Under the pieces are notes generated by a model that worked only from the letters and a program-made list of their open reading frames with translations, searched no databases and was not told the origin of the DNA. Source: Microcella sp. (GTDB lineage: Bacteria > Actinomycetota > Actinomycetes > Actinomycetales > Microbacteriaceae). Taken from it: 64,000 nucleotides of DNA. This document shows, piece after piece, positions 17,007 through 25,623 of this stretch; position 1 is the stretch's first letter; each line of letters begins with the position of its first letter. The position numbers and the translations under genes were made by a program. The stretch is taken from contig NZ_JAHHDS010000003.1 of assembly GCF_019739195.1 (NCBI RefSeq), positions 1,984,001-2,048,000 on the forward strand, read 5' to 3'.

Positions 17007-17714
17007 GTGACTCAGCGCACCATCGTCGTCATCGGCGGAACATCCGGCATCGGCCTCGAGATCGCGAAGGAGGTTGTCGCCCGCGGCGACCGCGTCGTAC
17101 TGACCGGGCGTGATCAGGCGCGCGCCGATGCCATCGCGCGCTCGATCGGCGAGAACGCCACGGGCCTCGCGCTCGATATCTCCGAGCCCGAGTCGATCGC
17201 CGAGAGCCTCGCGAGCGTCGAGCACGTTCACGGCCTGGTGCTCGCGGCAATCGAACGGGACGCGAACACCGTGCGCGAGTACGACATCGCCCGTGCCCGG
17301 CGTCTCGTGACCCTCAAGCTCGTCGGCTACACCGAGACGGTGCACGCGCTGCTCGACCGGCTCGATCCGACAGTCGACACGGGCATCGTGCTGTTCGGCG
17401 GTCGCGCGAAAGACGCTCCGTACCCCGGCTCGACGACCGTGGCGACCATCAACGGCGGCGTCGAAGGCCTCGTGCACTCGATGGCGCTCGAGCTCGCCCC
17501 CATGCGCGTCAACGGCCTGCACCCCGGCATCATCGGCGACAGCCCGTTCTGGGCCGACAAGCCGGCGGCGGTGCTGCAGGGCTACGAGTCGCGCACGCCG
17601 GGCGGCAAGCTCGCGACCATGGCCGACATCGTGGGCGCCACGATGTTCCTGCTCGACAACCGCGGAGTTTCGGGCACGAGCCTGTACGTCGACCGCGGCT
17701 GGCGGCTCACCTAG
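17007..17714 (+). CDS. SDR-fold protein lacking the catalytic Ser-Tyr-Lys
   Basis: 235 aa, GTG start behind AAGGAGGAG. The cofactor site is intact (IVVIGGTSGIGLEIAKEV). The active-site region reads VLFGGRAKDAPYPGSTTVATINGGVEGLVHS: aligned to the usual YxxxK helix, the Tyr position is Val (about 145), the Lys position is Asn (about 149), and the upstream Ser is Gly. The downstream substrate loop (GLHPGIIGDSPFW) is kept. It may bind NAD(P) without classical oxidoreduction, or belong to an SDR branch with a different mechanism. It is probably co-transcribed with the bicupin, which suggests a partnered role. Confidence 0.75.
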   Translation: MTQRTIVVIGGTSGIGLEIAKEVVARGDRVVLTGRDQARADAIARSIGENATGLALDISEPESIAESLASVEHVHGLVLAAIERDANTVREYDIARARRLVTLKLVGYTETVHALLDRLDPTVDTGIVLFGGRAKDAPYPGSTTVATINGGVEGLVHSMALELAPMRVNGLHPGIIGDSPFWADKPAAVLQGYESRTPGGKLATMADIVGATMFLLDNRGVSGTSLYVDRGWRLT

Positions 17715-17759
17715 ATTCGTCTGTCTCCACTAGATATATCCACGCGCATCGACTTATTA

Positions 17760-17799
17760 TTTCACCAGGGCTGTACAGATGCGTGCACCTTTACTGAAT
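17760..17799 (+). promoter_or_regulatory. Tandem operator candidates A3a/A3b before the amidohydrolase gene
   Basis: Two imperfect copies of the 5-7-5 dyad lie 23 bp apart: TTTCACCAGGGCTGTAC (17760-17776) and GTGCACCTTTACTGAAT (17783-17799). The second matches 13 of 17 positions of operator A1, including the spacer TTTAC. A -10-like TATTAT (17755-17760) precedes them. The ATG at 17820 is 20 bp downstream. Confidence 0.5.
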
Positions 17800-17819
17800 T
17801 GCTCAACGAGGAGGAACTC

Positions 17820-19268
17820 ATGACCGACGCCGCTCCCCGCGCCGCGGACTTCACACCCGGACGGCCCGTCGTCTTCCGCAACGCGACGGTGATCACCGTC
17901 GATGCAGCGGGCGTTCTCGAGAACGCCGACGTCTTGATCACGGATGACACCATCGCCGCCGTCGGTCATTCGCTTGAGGTGCCCGCAGGCACGCTCGAGA
18001 TCGATGCGAAGGGCGGCATTCTCATGCCGGGCATGATCGACACGCACCGGCACATGTGGCAGACCGCACTGCGCGGCTACGGCGGAGACTGGGCGCTCAG
18101 CCAGTACTTCGTCTTCTACTACCTCACGTGGGGCCACGTCTTCCGCGCGGAGGACATCGCGGCCGGCAACCAGCTCAGCGCGCTCGAGTCGATCGACGAG
18201 GGCGTCACGACGACCGTCGACTGGTCGCACGCCCTGCGCACGCCCGAGTACGCCGACGCCGCCGTCGAGGCTCTGCGCAGCATCCCCGGTCGATTCGTGC
18301 TCGCCTACGGCAACTACCTCGGTGCTCCGTGGGAGTGGATGAAGGAGCCCGGCTTCCAGTCGTGGGTCAAGAACTTCAAGACCGACGACATGATGGGCCT
18401 GCAAGTGGCCTTCGACGTCAACTCGGGCCCCGACTTCCACGAGAAGGGCGCCTTCGAGGCGGCTCGCGACCTCGGTCTGCGCGTCACCACTCACGCGGGC
18501 GTCTGGGGTGTCAACGGCGACCCGAACATCGAGTACATGTATGACCACGGCTTCATGGACAACACGGTCACCTACGTGCACGCGAGCTCGCTCGGCCCCG
18601 ACAGCTACCACAAGATCGCGGCGACCGGCGGAACCATCTCGATCTCGACCGAGAGCGAGCAGAGCGCCGGCCAGGGCTACCCCTCGGCCTGGGTCGCCAA
18701 GAAGTACGGCATCACCGCGTCGCTGTCGATGGACACAAGCGTGTGGTGGAGCGCCGACTTCTTCTCAGCCATGCGCGCGACGCTCAGCTCGTTCCGCTCG
18801 CGAGACCACCTCGAGGCGCAGAGCAAAGGCGAGACGGTCAACGTCAACCGCATGAAGGCCGAAGACGCTGTGTGGCAGGCGACCATGGGCGGTGCTCACA
18901 CACTCGGCATGGCCGACAAGTTGGGTTCTATCACGGTGGGCAAGAAGGCCGACCTCGTGCTGCTCAAGAACGACGAGTCGCCCGCGATGACACCGATCCT
19001 CAACCCCTACGCTCACGTGGTGTACCAGGCAGGTACGGCCGACGTGCACACCGTCGTCGTCGACGGCAAGATCGTCAAGTACAACGGCGAGCGCATCGGG
19101 CTGCCGCTCAAGCCGGTCGCTGACCGCGTGGCCGCGTCGGTCGAGCACGTGCGCAGCGAACTCGGCGAAGAGGCCTGGGCCGAGTGGATGAACCCGGCCC
19201 TTCCGGAGGATGAGCCCATCGCAAACCCGTACACCTACCTCGATGAGGCAGACGAGAAGGAGATCTAG
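17820..19268 (+). CDS. Amidohydrolase-superfamily metal-dependent deaminase/hydrolase (TrzN/AtzB/guanine deaminase-like)
   Basis: 482 aa, ATG 17820 behind GAGGAGG. Metal ligands of the amidohydrolase barrel are visible: HxH in PGMIDTHRHMWQT (residues 76 and 78), a His in LRVTTHAGVWG, a His in TYVHASSLG, and the conserved Asp in ASLSMDTSVWW. The N- and C-terminal beta-sandwich segments (VITVDAAGVLENADVLI; GSITVGKKADLVLL) frame the barrel. Relatives deaminate or dechlorinate N-heterocycles (chlorotriazines, 8-oxoguanine, S-adenosylhomocysteine). This suggests a C-N or C-X hydrolysis step; the exact substrate is not predictable. It ends in a terminator shared with the convergent VOC gene. Confidence 0.85.
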   Translation: MTDAAPRAADFTPGRPVVFRNATVITVDAAGVLENADVLITDDTIAAVGHSLEVPAGTLEIDAKGGILMPGMIDTHRHMWQTALRGYGGDWALSQYFVFYYLTWGHVFRAEDIAAGNQLSALESIDEGVTTTVDWSHALRTPEYADAAVEALRSIPGRFVLAYGNYLGAPWEWMKEPGFQSWVKNFKTDDMMGLQVAFDVNSGPDFHEKGAFEAARDLGLRVTTHAGVWGVNGDPNIEYMYDHGFMDNTVTYVHASSLGPDSYHKIAATGGTISISTESEQSAGQGYPSAWVAKKYGITASLSMDTSVWWSADFFSAMRATLSSFRSRDHLEAQSKGETVNVNRMKAEDAVWQATMGGAHTLGMADKLGSITVGKKADLVLLKNDESPAMTPILNPYAHVVYQAGTADVHTVVVDGKIVKYNGERIGLPLKPVADRVAASVEHVRSELGEEAWAEWMNPALPEDEPIANPYTYLDEADEKEI

Positions 19269-19276
19269 AGGCCGGA

Positions 19277-19323
19277 GTGCGGCGACGTGGACCATCGCGG
19301 TGCGCCGCCGCACGTCGCTGCAC
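19277..19323. terminator. Bidirectional stem-loop between amidohydrolase and VOC genes
   Basis: A 13-nt arm GTGCGGCGACGTG (19277-19289) pairs with CACGTCGCTGCAC (19311-19323) with one mismatch. It lies between convergent stop codons and ends in the VOC stop codon. Confidence 0.55.
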
Positions 19324-19772
19324 TATTTCTTCGGGTGCTGCCAGATCTCGAGCTGGATGCCGTCGGGGTCGCGCAAGTAGGCCCACTGTGATCCGGCGAG
19401 ATCGCCATCGGTCAGCGTGACGGGCGGACCGTTGAAGACCGCCCCGCGCTCGGTCAGGTCGGCGAACGCGGTATGCATATCGTCGACCTCGAGGCAAATG
19501 TGTGCTGAACCGACGTCTCCGTTGGTGCGATCCCAATCCTTGCCTTCGGGCTGGTGGTACTGCAGAAACTCGACGTTGACGTTTCCGATGCGAATCATCG
19601 AGAACGATAGTTCGGCGCCTGGCACCTGCACGCCTCGTTCGAGATCGGGACCCGAGCCGTGATTGAGGGGCCCCGGCTCGACGCCGAACATGCGGGTGTA
19701 CCACTCAAACGACCGTTGAATGTCTCGAACAGTAATGCCGACGTGGTGCACGCCGTTGACGGTGAATGCCAT
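19323..19772 (-). CDS. VOC (glyoxalase/bleomycin-resistance fold) protein
   Basis: 149 aa from ATG 19772, 8 nt after GAAGGAG; the frame extends upstream but without a better start. Paired beta-alpha-beta-beta-beta modules are seen: VHHVGITVRDIQRSFEWYTRMFG at the N-terminus (first metal His) and AHICLEVDDMHTAFADLTERG and DPDGIQLEIWQH at the C-terminus (second His and the terminal Glu). The fold supports isomerases, epimerases, lyases and extradiol dioxygenases; residues do not settle which. It is convergent with the amidohydrolase and has its own palindromic promoter element at 19788. Confidence 0.8.
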   Translation of the reverse strand: MAFTVNGVHHVGITVRDIQRSFEWYTRMFGVEPGPLNHGSGPDLERGVQVPGAELSFSMIRIGNVNVEFLQYHQPEGKDWDRTNGDVGSAHICLEVDDMHTAFADLTERGAVFNGPPVTLTDGDLAGSQWAYLRDPDGIQLEIWQHPKK

Positions 19773-19787
19773 CTGTCCACTCCTTCG

Positions 19788-19804
19788 TGTACGAGAGACG
19801 TACA
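19788..19804 (-). promoter_or_regulatory. Perfect 17-bp palindrome before the VOC gene
   Basis: TGTACG-AGAGA-CGTACA is a perfect 6-5-6 inverted repeat 15 bp upstream of the VOC ATG. Its spacing differs from the GTTCA-N7-TGAAC operators, so a different regulator or a variant site is implied. Confidence 0.5.
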
Positions 19805-19995
19805 GGCCTGGTGGACGACTCGCCACGATCAGGCTGAACGTTTTGTACCCAGACTCAACACCACGAGGAGCCGTCATCGCAAGGCCCGAGCGCCGGTCTG
19901 CGAGCGCTTATGTCAAGCAATTCGGGGAATCCGGGCCTCTGGCAGGCGAACAAGCATGGCCACAGACCGCCCGACTTCAGGCTGACCTCGTTCAC

Positions 19996-20038
19996 TTGAT
20001 TTGCGACACGAGGGGCAGTAAGTTCACCTATAGTGAAC
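19996..20038 (+). promoter_or_regulatory. Promoter with operator A4 (GTTCA-N7-TGAAC) before SDR copy A
   Basis: TTGATT (19996-20001) and TAAGTT (20019-20024) form a -35/-10 pair at 17-bp spacing. The operator GTTCACCTATAGTGAAC (20022-20038), a perfect 6-5-6 dyad, overlaps the -10 and extends past it, consistent with repression. The SDR start is 71 bp downstream. The remaining part of the 337-bp gap 19773-20109 shows no gene. Confidence 0.6.
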
Positions 20039-20109
20039 AGCACTACGCACCGCGCCTCTGACAGCGAACGGCGCGGCGACGATTCGCATGGACGCAAAGG
20101 AGCTTCCTC

Positions 20110-20889
20110 ATGGCAGGACGATTGCACGGTCGCACGATCGTCGTGACCGGCGGCGCATCGGGTATAGGTGCCGCACTCTGCGAAGGCTTCGCCTCAGAAG
20201 GAGCCCACTCCGTCATTGCCGACCTGAATGTCGAGGCGGCGCAGGCCCACGCGCAGCGCATCACCGACGCGGGCGGAAGCGCGATGGCAGTGCGCGTCGA
20301 CGTCACCGATCGCGACTCGGTTCAGGCCGGGATCGCCGCAGCTGTCGACCGCTATGGTCGCCTCGACGCCTACTTCAACAACGCGGGCATGAATTCACCC
20401 ATGAAGTATCTCGACGTCACCGAGTCGAACTTTGACCTGATCATGAAAGTCAATGTGCTGGGCGTTCTCGTCGGCACGCAAGAGGCGGCGAAGCAGTTCA
20501 TCGCCCAGGGCACGCCGGGCAAGGTTGTGAACACCGCGTCCATCGCCGGTCGAACGGGCTTCTCGAGTTTCGCGCCCTATAGCGCTGCGAAGGCGGCCGT
20601 CATCTCGTTGACGCAATCGGGGGCGCGGGCGCTCGCCGAGAACGGCATCACGGTCAACGGATTCGCCCCGGGCGTCGTCGCGACCCCGCTTTGGACAAAG
20701 CTCGACAAAGAGCTCGACGAGATCGGCGAGGGCCAGAACGGCTTCGACTCGATGTCGAGCTCGATTCTGCTCGGCCGCCCGGCCGACCCGAGCGACATCG
20801 TTCCCACCGGCATCTTCTTGGCGGGGCCCGACAGCGACTACATCACCGGCCAGATCATTCCCATCGAGGGCGGCATGATCCTCGTCTGA
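20110..20889 (+). CDS. Classical SDR dehydrogenase, copy A
   Basis: 259 aa, ATG behind AAAGGAG. All classical SDR motifs are present: TGGASGIG (cofactor), NNAG (about residue 92), Ser in VVNTASIAGRTG, YSAAKAAV (Tyr-x3-Lys) and a C-terminal DYITGQIIPIEGGM. An Asp after beta-2 (VIADLN) points to NAD preference. It probably oxidises a secondary alcohol of the pathway. It is the first gene of a five-gene + strand run (SDR, M24-fold, three MDRs). A paralogue at 42243-43046 shares the WTKLDKELDE / WEQLDKDLVA substrate-loop pattern. Confidence 0.88.
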   Translation: MAGRLHGRTIVVTGGASGIGAALCEGFASEGAHSVIADLNVEAAQAHAQRITDAGGSAMAVRVDVTDRDSVQAGIAAAVDRYGRLDAYFNNAGMNSPMKYLDVTESNFDLIMKVNVLGVLVGTQEAAKQFIAQGTPGKVVNTASIAGRTGFSSFAPYSAAKAAVISLTQSGARALAENGITVNGFAPGVVATPLWTKLDKELDEIGEGQNGFDSMSSSILLGRPADPSDIVPTGIFLAGPDSDYITGQIIPIEGGMILV

Positions 20890-20930
20890 GCGACGCGGTC
20901 ATCCGAGAAACCACAGAGAGAGCATCCATC

Positions 20931-22313
20931 ATGAAGAGCACCGGAACCACCGGCATGAACGGCGTCGACTGGGAGGCACGCGTCGATTTCGATCGGTTGC
21001 GGGATGACCGCCTCGCGAAGCTCAAGGCTGAACTCGACCGTTCTGACGTCGGTGCGCTGCTCGCCTTCGACTTTTCGAACATCCGTTACATGACCGCTAC
21101 CCACATCGGCACGTGGGCGATGGACAAGCTCATCCGGTTCAGCTTGCTGACCCGCAACACCGACCCCATCTCGTGGGACTTCGGCTCGGCAGCGAAGCAC
21201 CACAAGCTCTACAACCCGTGGCTCGACGTCACCACCTCAGAGATGGACGCCGACCCGCACTCGCCCCACGAAGGTGCGAAGCGACCGCGTCTCGAGAGCG
21301 GCGCGCGTGCCGGCATCTCGACGCTGCGCGGCGCGTTTCCGCCCGATGCCGGCATCGCTGAAGAGGTGGCCCGCAAGGTCAAGCGCGAACTCGAGAAGTT
21401 CGGCGTCGCCGACCAGCCGCTCGGCGTCGACGTGATCGAGCTACCTATTCTGTTCGCGCTGCAAAAAGAAGGCATTCAGGTCGTCGACGGCCAGCAGATC
21501 TTCCTCGAGGCGCGCCGCATCAAAACCCACGACGAGATTCGGCTGCTCACGCAGGCCGCCTCGATGGTCGACGCGGCCTACGAGAACCTCTACGAATTCT
21601 TGCGCCCCGGCGTGCGCGAGAACGAGGCGGTGGGCCTCGTCGCCAAGACGCTCTATGACCTCGGTTCAGAGTACGTCGAAGGTGTCAACGCGATCTCAGG
21701 TGAGCGCTGCTCGCCGCACCCGCACGTGTTCAGCGACCGTCTGATTCGCCCCGGCGACCCGGCGTTCTTCGACATTCTGCACAGCTACAACGGCTACCGC
21801 ACCTGCTACTACCGCACCTTCGCGGTGGGGTCGGCGAGCCGCGCGCAGAAGGATGCTTACACCCGAGCACGCGAGTACATGGATCGCGCGATCGCACTGG
21901 TTAGGCCGGGCGCCACCACGGCAGACATCGTCGCGGTGTGGCCGAAAGCCCAAGAATTCGGATTCGCCGACGAAGAGGCCGCGTTCGCGTTGCAGTACGG
22001 CCACGGCGTCGGCCTGTCCATCTGGGAGAAGCCGATCTTCTCGCGCCTCACCTCGTTCGACCACCCCGAGCTCATCGAAGAGGGCATGGTGTTCGCCCTC
22101 GAGACCTATTGGCCCGCAGCTGACGGCTGGGGTGCTGCACGAATCGAAGAAGAGGTCGTCGTCACGGCCACCGGGTGCGAGGTCATCACGAAGTTTCCGG
22201 CCGAAGAGCTGCTCGTCGCGGGCAAGCGCTACTACGCGGTCGGCGGCGAGCTCAGTACGCTGCGCGACTCGCAGTCGCACCTCAACACGACCGACGGTCG
22301 TGGCGGGCTCTAG
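20931..22313 (+). CDS. M24/creatinase-fold hydrolase with an Asp-to-Cys metal-site change, copy A
   Basis: 460 aa from ATG 20931 (the frame is open upstream inside the SDR gene). The N-terminal creatinase domain (FDFSNIRYMTATHIGTW, WDFGSAAKHHKLY) is followed by the pita-bread domain. Of the five canonical metal ligands, Asp281 (AFFDILHSYNGY), His358 (YGHGVGL), Glu391 (FALETY) and Glu406 (ARIEEEVVV) are present. The second Asp, 11 residues after the first, is Cys292 in NGYRTCYYRTF. Relatives include aminopeptidase P, metal-free creatinase and the DMSP lyase DddP. I infer a small-molecule hydrolase or lyase, not a peptidase. A paralogue lies at 36045. Confidence 0.82.
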   Translation: MKSTGTTGMNGVDWEARVDFDRLRDDRLAKLKAELDRSDVGALLAFDFSNIRYMTATHIGTWAMDKLIRFSLLTRNTDPISWDFGSAAKHHKLYNPWLDVTTSEMDADPHSPHEGAKRPRLESGARAGISTLRGAFPPDAGIAEEVARKVKRELEKFGVADQPLGVDVIELPILFALQKEGIQVVDGQQIFLEARRIKTHDEIRLLTQAASMVDAAYENLYEFLRPGVRENEAVGLVAKTLYDLGSEYVEGVNAISGERCSPHPHVFSDRLIRPGDPAFFDILHSYNGYRTCYYRTFAVGSASRAQKDAYTRAREYMDRAIALVRPGATTADIVAVWPKAQEFGFADEEAAFALQYGHGVGLSIWEKPIFSRLTSFDHPELIEEGMVFALETYWPAADGWGAARIEEEVVVTATGCEVITKFPAEELLVAGKRYYAVGGELSTLRDSQSHLNTTDGRGGL

Positions 22314-22322
22314 GTACCAAAC

Positions 22323-23405
22323 ATGACTGCTCCATCGACCACCATGCGCGCCGCTGTCTTCCACGGTCGTGGCGACGTGCGCATCGACACCGTGCCGACC
22401 CCCGTTGCGGCGTCGGGGCAAGCGCTCGTCAAGGTGCTGCGAAGCGGCATCTGCGGCACCGACGCGACCGAGTTCAAGTCGGGCCCGATCATGTTTCCGA
22501 TCGACGCGCCGCACCCCAAGAGCGGCCATCAGGGCCCGCTCATCATCGGCCACGAGTTCGTGGGTGAGATTGTCGAGCTTCCGGGCGGCCCTATTGACGG
22601 GCTATCGGTGGGCGACCATGTCGCCTCGGGCGCCGGTGTCGCGTGCGGTGCGTGCCAGCGATGCCAGCAGGGTCGCACGAACCTGTGCGAGCGCTACGTG
22701 ACCCACGGGCTCAACATCGATGGAGGCCTGGCCGAGTACGTTGCGGTCGCGACGTCGACCCTCGTGCGCATTCCCGACGGATGCTCGCTCGACGCCGCGG
22801 GCGTCGCCCAGCCGCTCGCGGTCGGCCTGCATGCCGCTCGGCGGTCGCACGTCGCTGATGGCGACCGGGTCGTGCTGTTCGGAGCCGGGGCGATCGGCAC
22901 GTTCATTCTCGCTGGCCTCATCTCGCTCGCCGACGCCGACATCACCGTGGTGGACTTCGCCGGAGAGCGCCTTGACCGGGCGCTGCGACTCGGAGCGACT
23001 CGGGTCGTTCCGGTCGATGAGAACCTGCACCATGCGCTGCGCACCGTCGTCGGGCCGAACGGCGCCGACGTCGTCATCGAGGCCACGGGAGCACCCGGGC
23101 AGCTCGACCTGTGTCTGCGACTCGTGCGGCAGGGCGGCACCATTCTCGAAGTGGGCTTGCCGTCGAAGCCGCAAGAGCTCGACGTGCACAAGCTCGTGCT
23201 GAGCGAGGTGACGATTGCCACGACCGTCGCGCACGTCTGCGGAGACGATCTGGCTCCGTCGCTCGACATTCTCGCGGGCACCGACCTCGGCGATGAGCTC
23301 GTCGAAGCAGTCTTCGGTCTCGACGATGTTCCTGCCCAGCTCGCTCGGCTCGCCGCCGGTGAGATTCGCGGCAAGGTGCTGTTCGACCCGACCCGCACCG
23401 CCTGA
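22323..23405 (+). CDS. Zinc-dependent medium-chain dehydrogenase 1
   Basis: 360 aa. The MDR fold is clear: catalytic Cys in SGICGTDATEF, IIGHEFVGEI with the GHE zinc site, a structural-zinc lobe with four Cys (GVACGACQRCQQGRTNLCE), and the Rossmann motif LFGAGAIGTFIL. This set resembles the (R,R)-butanediol/threonine/sorbitol dehydrogenase branch. It probably oxidises a polyol or hydroxy acid with NAD. It starts 10 bp after the M24-fold gene and is followed by two more MDR genes, so the pathway seems to need several alcohol oxidations. Confidence 0.85.
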   Translation: MTAPSTTMRAAVFHGRGDVRIDTVPTPVAASGQALVKVLRSGICGTDATEFKSGPIMFPIDAPHPKSGHQGPLIIGHEFVGEIVELPGGPIDGLSVGDHVASGAGVACGACQRCQQGRTNLCERYVTHGLNIDGGLAEYVAVATSTLVRIPDGCSLDAAGVAQPLAVGLHAARRSHVADGDRVVLFGAGAIGTFILAGLISLADADITVVDFAGERLDRALRLGATRVVPVDENLHHALRTVVGPNGADVVIEATGAPGQLDLCLRLVRQGGTILEVGLPSKPQELDVHKLVLSEVTIATTVAHVCGDDLAPSLDILAGTDLGDELVEAVFGLDDVPAQLARLAAGEIRGKVLFDPTRTA

Positions 23406-23450
23406 CACCAGCATCCGCATCCCGATCAATCAGAGAGGTGGCCACGAGCC

Positions 23451-24509
23451 ATGAGAGCAGCTGTCTTCCACGACGCCAAAGACATCCGGGTCGAAGAGGT
23501 CGCCGAGCCAGGAGCCCTCGGGCCCCGCGACGTGCGGCTCAAGCCGTTTTGGTGCGGCATCTGCGGCACCGACCTGCACGAGTATGCAGTCGGCCCCATC
23601 GTGATTCCGACCCAGCCCCACACGCTCAACGGATCGACCGCGCCGCAGATTCTCGGGCACGAGTTCTCTGCTGAGGTGCTCGAGGTGGGCGGCGAGGTGC
23701 GCAGCGTGCGTGCCGGTGATCGGGTGTCGGTCATGCCGCTGCTGTTCTGCGGAGCCTGCTACTTCTGCCAGCGCGGACTCAACCACCTGTGTACGTCGAT
23801 GGCCTGCGTCGGACTCAGCGACCAGTGGGGAGGCATCGCCGAGCAGGCGATCGTGCACGAGTCGAAGGTCGCCAAGCTTCCTGACTCGATGTCAGACATG
23901 CAGGGAGCGCTCGTCGAGCCCACCGCGGTCGCCGCCTACGGCGTCGACAAGGCGCAGGTGCGCCCGGGCGACACCGTGCTCGTCACCGGTCTCGGGCCGA
24001 TCGGCGCTCTCGCGTCGATGTACGCCGCGGCGCTCGGGGCGACGGTCTACATGTCTGAGGTCAACCCGAAGCGGCAAGAGCTCGCGCGGTCGCTCGATGT
24101 CGGAGTACTGCTCGACCCGCGCTCGACCGATGTGGCGGCCGAACTGCGTGACCACACGGGCGGCATTGGCGTCGACGCGGTGATCGAGTGCTCGGGCAAC
24201 GAGATCGCGCTGCAGACCGCGCTCGCCGCGGTGCGGGCATCGGGCAACATCTCACAGACGGGCCTGCACACGAAGCCCGCCGCGATCGACCCCATGGTTC
24301 TGTCAGAGCGCGACATCACCCTGCGTGGCACGTGGTGCTACCCCGTGACCGACTGGCCGCGCATCATCGACCTCATCGGTCGCGGTCGCATGGACGTCGA
24401 GAAGGTCGTCAGCGCGACGATCGACATGGCCGACATCGTCGAGAAGGGCTTCGAGACCCTGCTGTCGCCGACCGGCGACCAGGTCAAGGTTCTCGTTCGC
24501 GCCTACTGA
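23451..24509 (+). CDS. Zinc-dependent medium-chain dehydrogenase 2
   Basis: 352 aa. Motifs: FWCGICGTDLHEY (catalytic Cys), ILGHEFSAEVLE, the structural-zinc lobe LFCGACYFCQRGLNHLC, and VTGLGPIGALASMYAAALG for the dinucleotide. It is closest in pattern to 2,3-butanediol dehydrogenases. It shares the catalytic-site layout with the preceding MDR gene (CGTD, GHEF), but the overall sequences differ clearly, so this is not a recent duplication. The operon position suggests a step in the same pathway. Confidence 0.85.
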   Translation: MRAAVFHDAKDIRVEEVAEPGALGPRDVRLKPFWCGICGTDLHEYAVGPIVIPTQPHTLNGSTAPQILGHEFSAEVLEVGGEVRSVRAGDRVSVMPLLFCGACYFCQRGLNHLCTSMACVGLSDQWGGIAEQAIVHESKVAKLPDSMSDMQGALVEPTAVAAYGVDKAQVRPGDTVLVTGLGPIGALASMYAAALGATVYMSEVNPKRQELARSLDVGVLLDPRSTDVAAELRDHTGGIGVDAVIECSGNEIALQTALAAVRASGNISQTGLHTKPAAIDPMVLSERDITLRGTWCYPVTDWPRIIDLIGRGRMDVEKVVSATIDMADIVEKGFETLLSPTGDQVKVLVRAY

Positions 24510-24540
24510 TCCCTCTACCCAAGCAAGGAGCACGACAGTC

Positions 24541-25515
24541 ATGAAGGCACTGCAATACGTCTCGGTCGACACCCCTCAGGTCGACGAGCTGCCCATTCCC
24601 GAGATCGGCGACGATGAGGTGCTCGTGGCAGCACGCTCGGTCGGCGTGTGCCACAGCGACATTGAGTTGCTCGAGGGCCGCTACATCATCCCGTTCCAGT
24701 ACCCCATCATTCCGGGTCACGAGTGGTCGGGCGAGGTCATGGCTGTCGGATCGAAGGTGACCGGCCTTGCCAAGGGCGACGGCGTGGTGGGCGAGTGCGT
24801 GATCGGCGATGATCACTTCGGCTTCTCGATCAGCGGCGCGGCCGCTGAGTTTTTCGTCGCGAAAGAGTCGTGGCTGCACAAGCTGCCCGAAGGCGTCTCG
24901 TGGACGAACGCCGCGCTCGTCGAACCCTTCAGCGTGGCGTACTACGCGCTCATGCGGGTCGGAAACGTGAACGCGAGCGACACGCTGGTCGTGCTCGGTG
25001 CCGGCCCGATCGGCCTCTGCGTCACGGCCGCGTCGGCCAAGCTCGGCGCCAAGACGATCGTCGTCGAGCCGAGCGAGCACCGACGAGAGAAGGCGCTGTC
25101 ACTGGGGGCAGACTTCGCGGTCTCGCCCGACGACCTCGCGGCTGTGCTCGCTCGCGAGAGCGGCGGGCGCGGGGCGAGTGTCGTGATCGAGGCGACGGGT
25201 CGCCCCGACGTCATGGCGCAGGCACTCGAGATCGCGGCGTTCAAAGGACGCGTCGGCTACATCGGCATCGATGTGGGTCGCGAAGCGCCTGCGAAGCTCG
25301 GGCTGATTCAGTCGAAAGAACTCACGATCACGGGCTCGATCGGTTCACCGGGTGTTTGGCCCGACACGCTGCGGTTCATGGCCCAGGCTGGCATCGACCT
25401 CACCTCGCTCGTCACCCAGCGTTTCGATGTCGACACCGCGACCGATGCGGTGGCGGCTGCCCGCAACCCTGCCGAGACGATCAAGGCCCACATCGAGTTC
25501 GACGCGTCGCTGTAG
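24541..25515 (+). CDS. Medium-chain dehydrogenase 3, without structural zinc lobe
   Basis: 324 aa, behind AAGGAG. The catalytic zinc region is kept (VGVCHSDIELLEGRY; IPGHEWSGEV), but the four-Cys structural-zinc loop is missing: the segment reads GVVGECVIGDDHFGFSISGAAAE. The cofactor motif is VLGAGPIGLCVTAASAKLGA, followed by VVEPSEHRREKA, where the Glu suggests NAD. It is shorter than its two neighbours for this reason. It is the last gene of the run; a strong terminator follows at 25555. Confidence 0.82.
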   Translation: MKALQYVSVDTPQVDELPIPEIGDDEVLVAARSVGVCHSDIELLEGRYIIPFQYPIIPGHEWSGEVMAVGSKVTGLAKGDGVVGECVIGDDHFGFSISGAAAEFFVAKESWLHKLPEGVSWTNAALVEPFSVAYYALMRVGNVNASDTLVVLGAGPIGLCVTAASAKLGAKTIVVEPSEHRREKALSLGADFAVSPDDLAAVLARESGGRGASVVIEATGRPDVMAQALEIAAFKGRVGYIGIDVGREAPAKLGLIQSKELTITGSIGSPGVWPDTLRFMAQAGIDLTSLVTQRFDVDTATDAVAAARNPAETIKAHIEFDASL

Positions 25516-25554
25516 GTGCGGTGTCTCGGTCGTCCTGACCGGCCACGCACTACA

Positions 25555-25597
25555 CGACGAAGGGGGCGGATGCTGTGCGCATCCGCCCCCTTCGTCG
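25555..25597. terminator. Strong bidirectional terminator
   Basis: A perfect 19-bp stem (25555-25573 with 25579-25597; arm CGACGAAGGGGGCGGATGC) with a 5-nt loop lies between the convergent MDR-3 and PRISE-like genes, 40 bp and 27 bp from their stops. Confidence 0.85.
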
Positions 25598-25623
25598 TTC
25601 TGACCCGTGTCGGGTCGGCCGCG

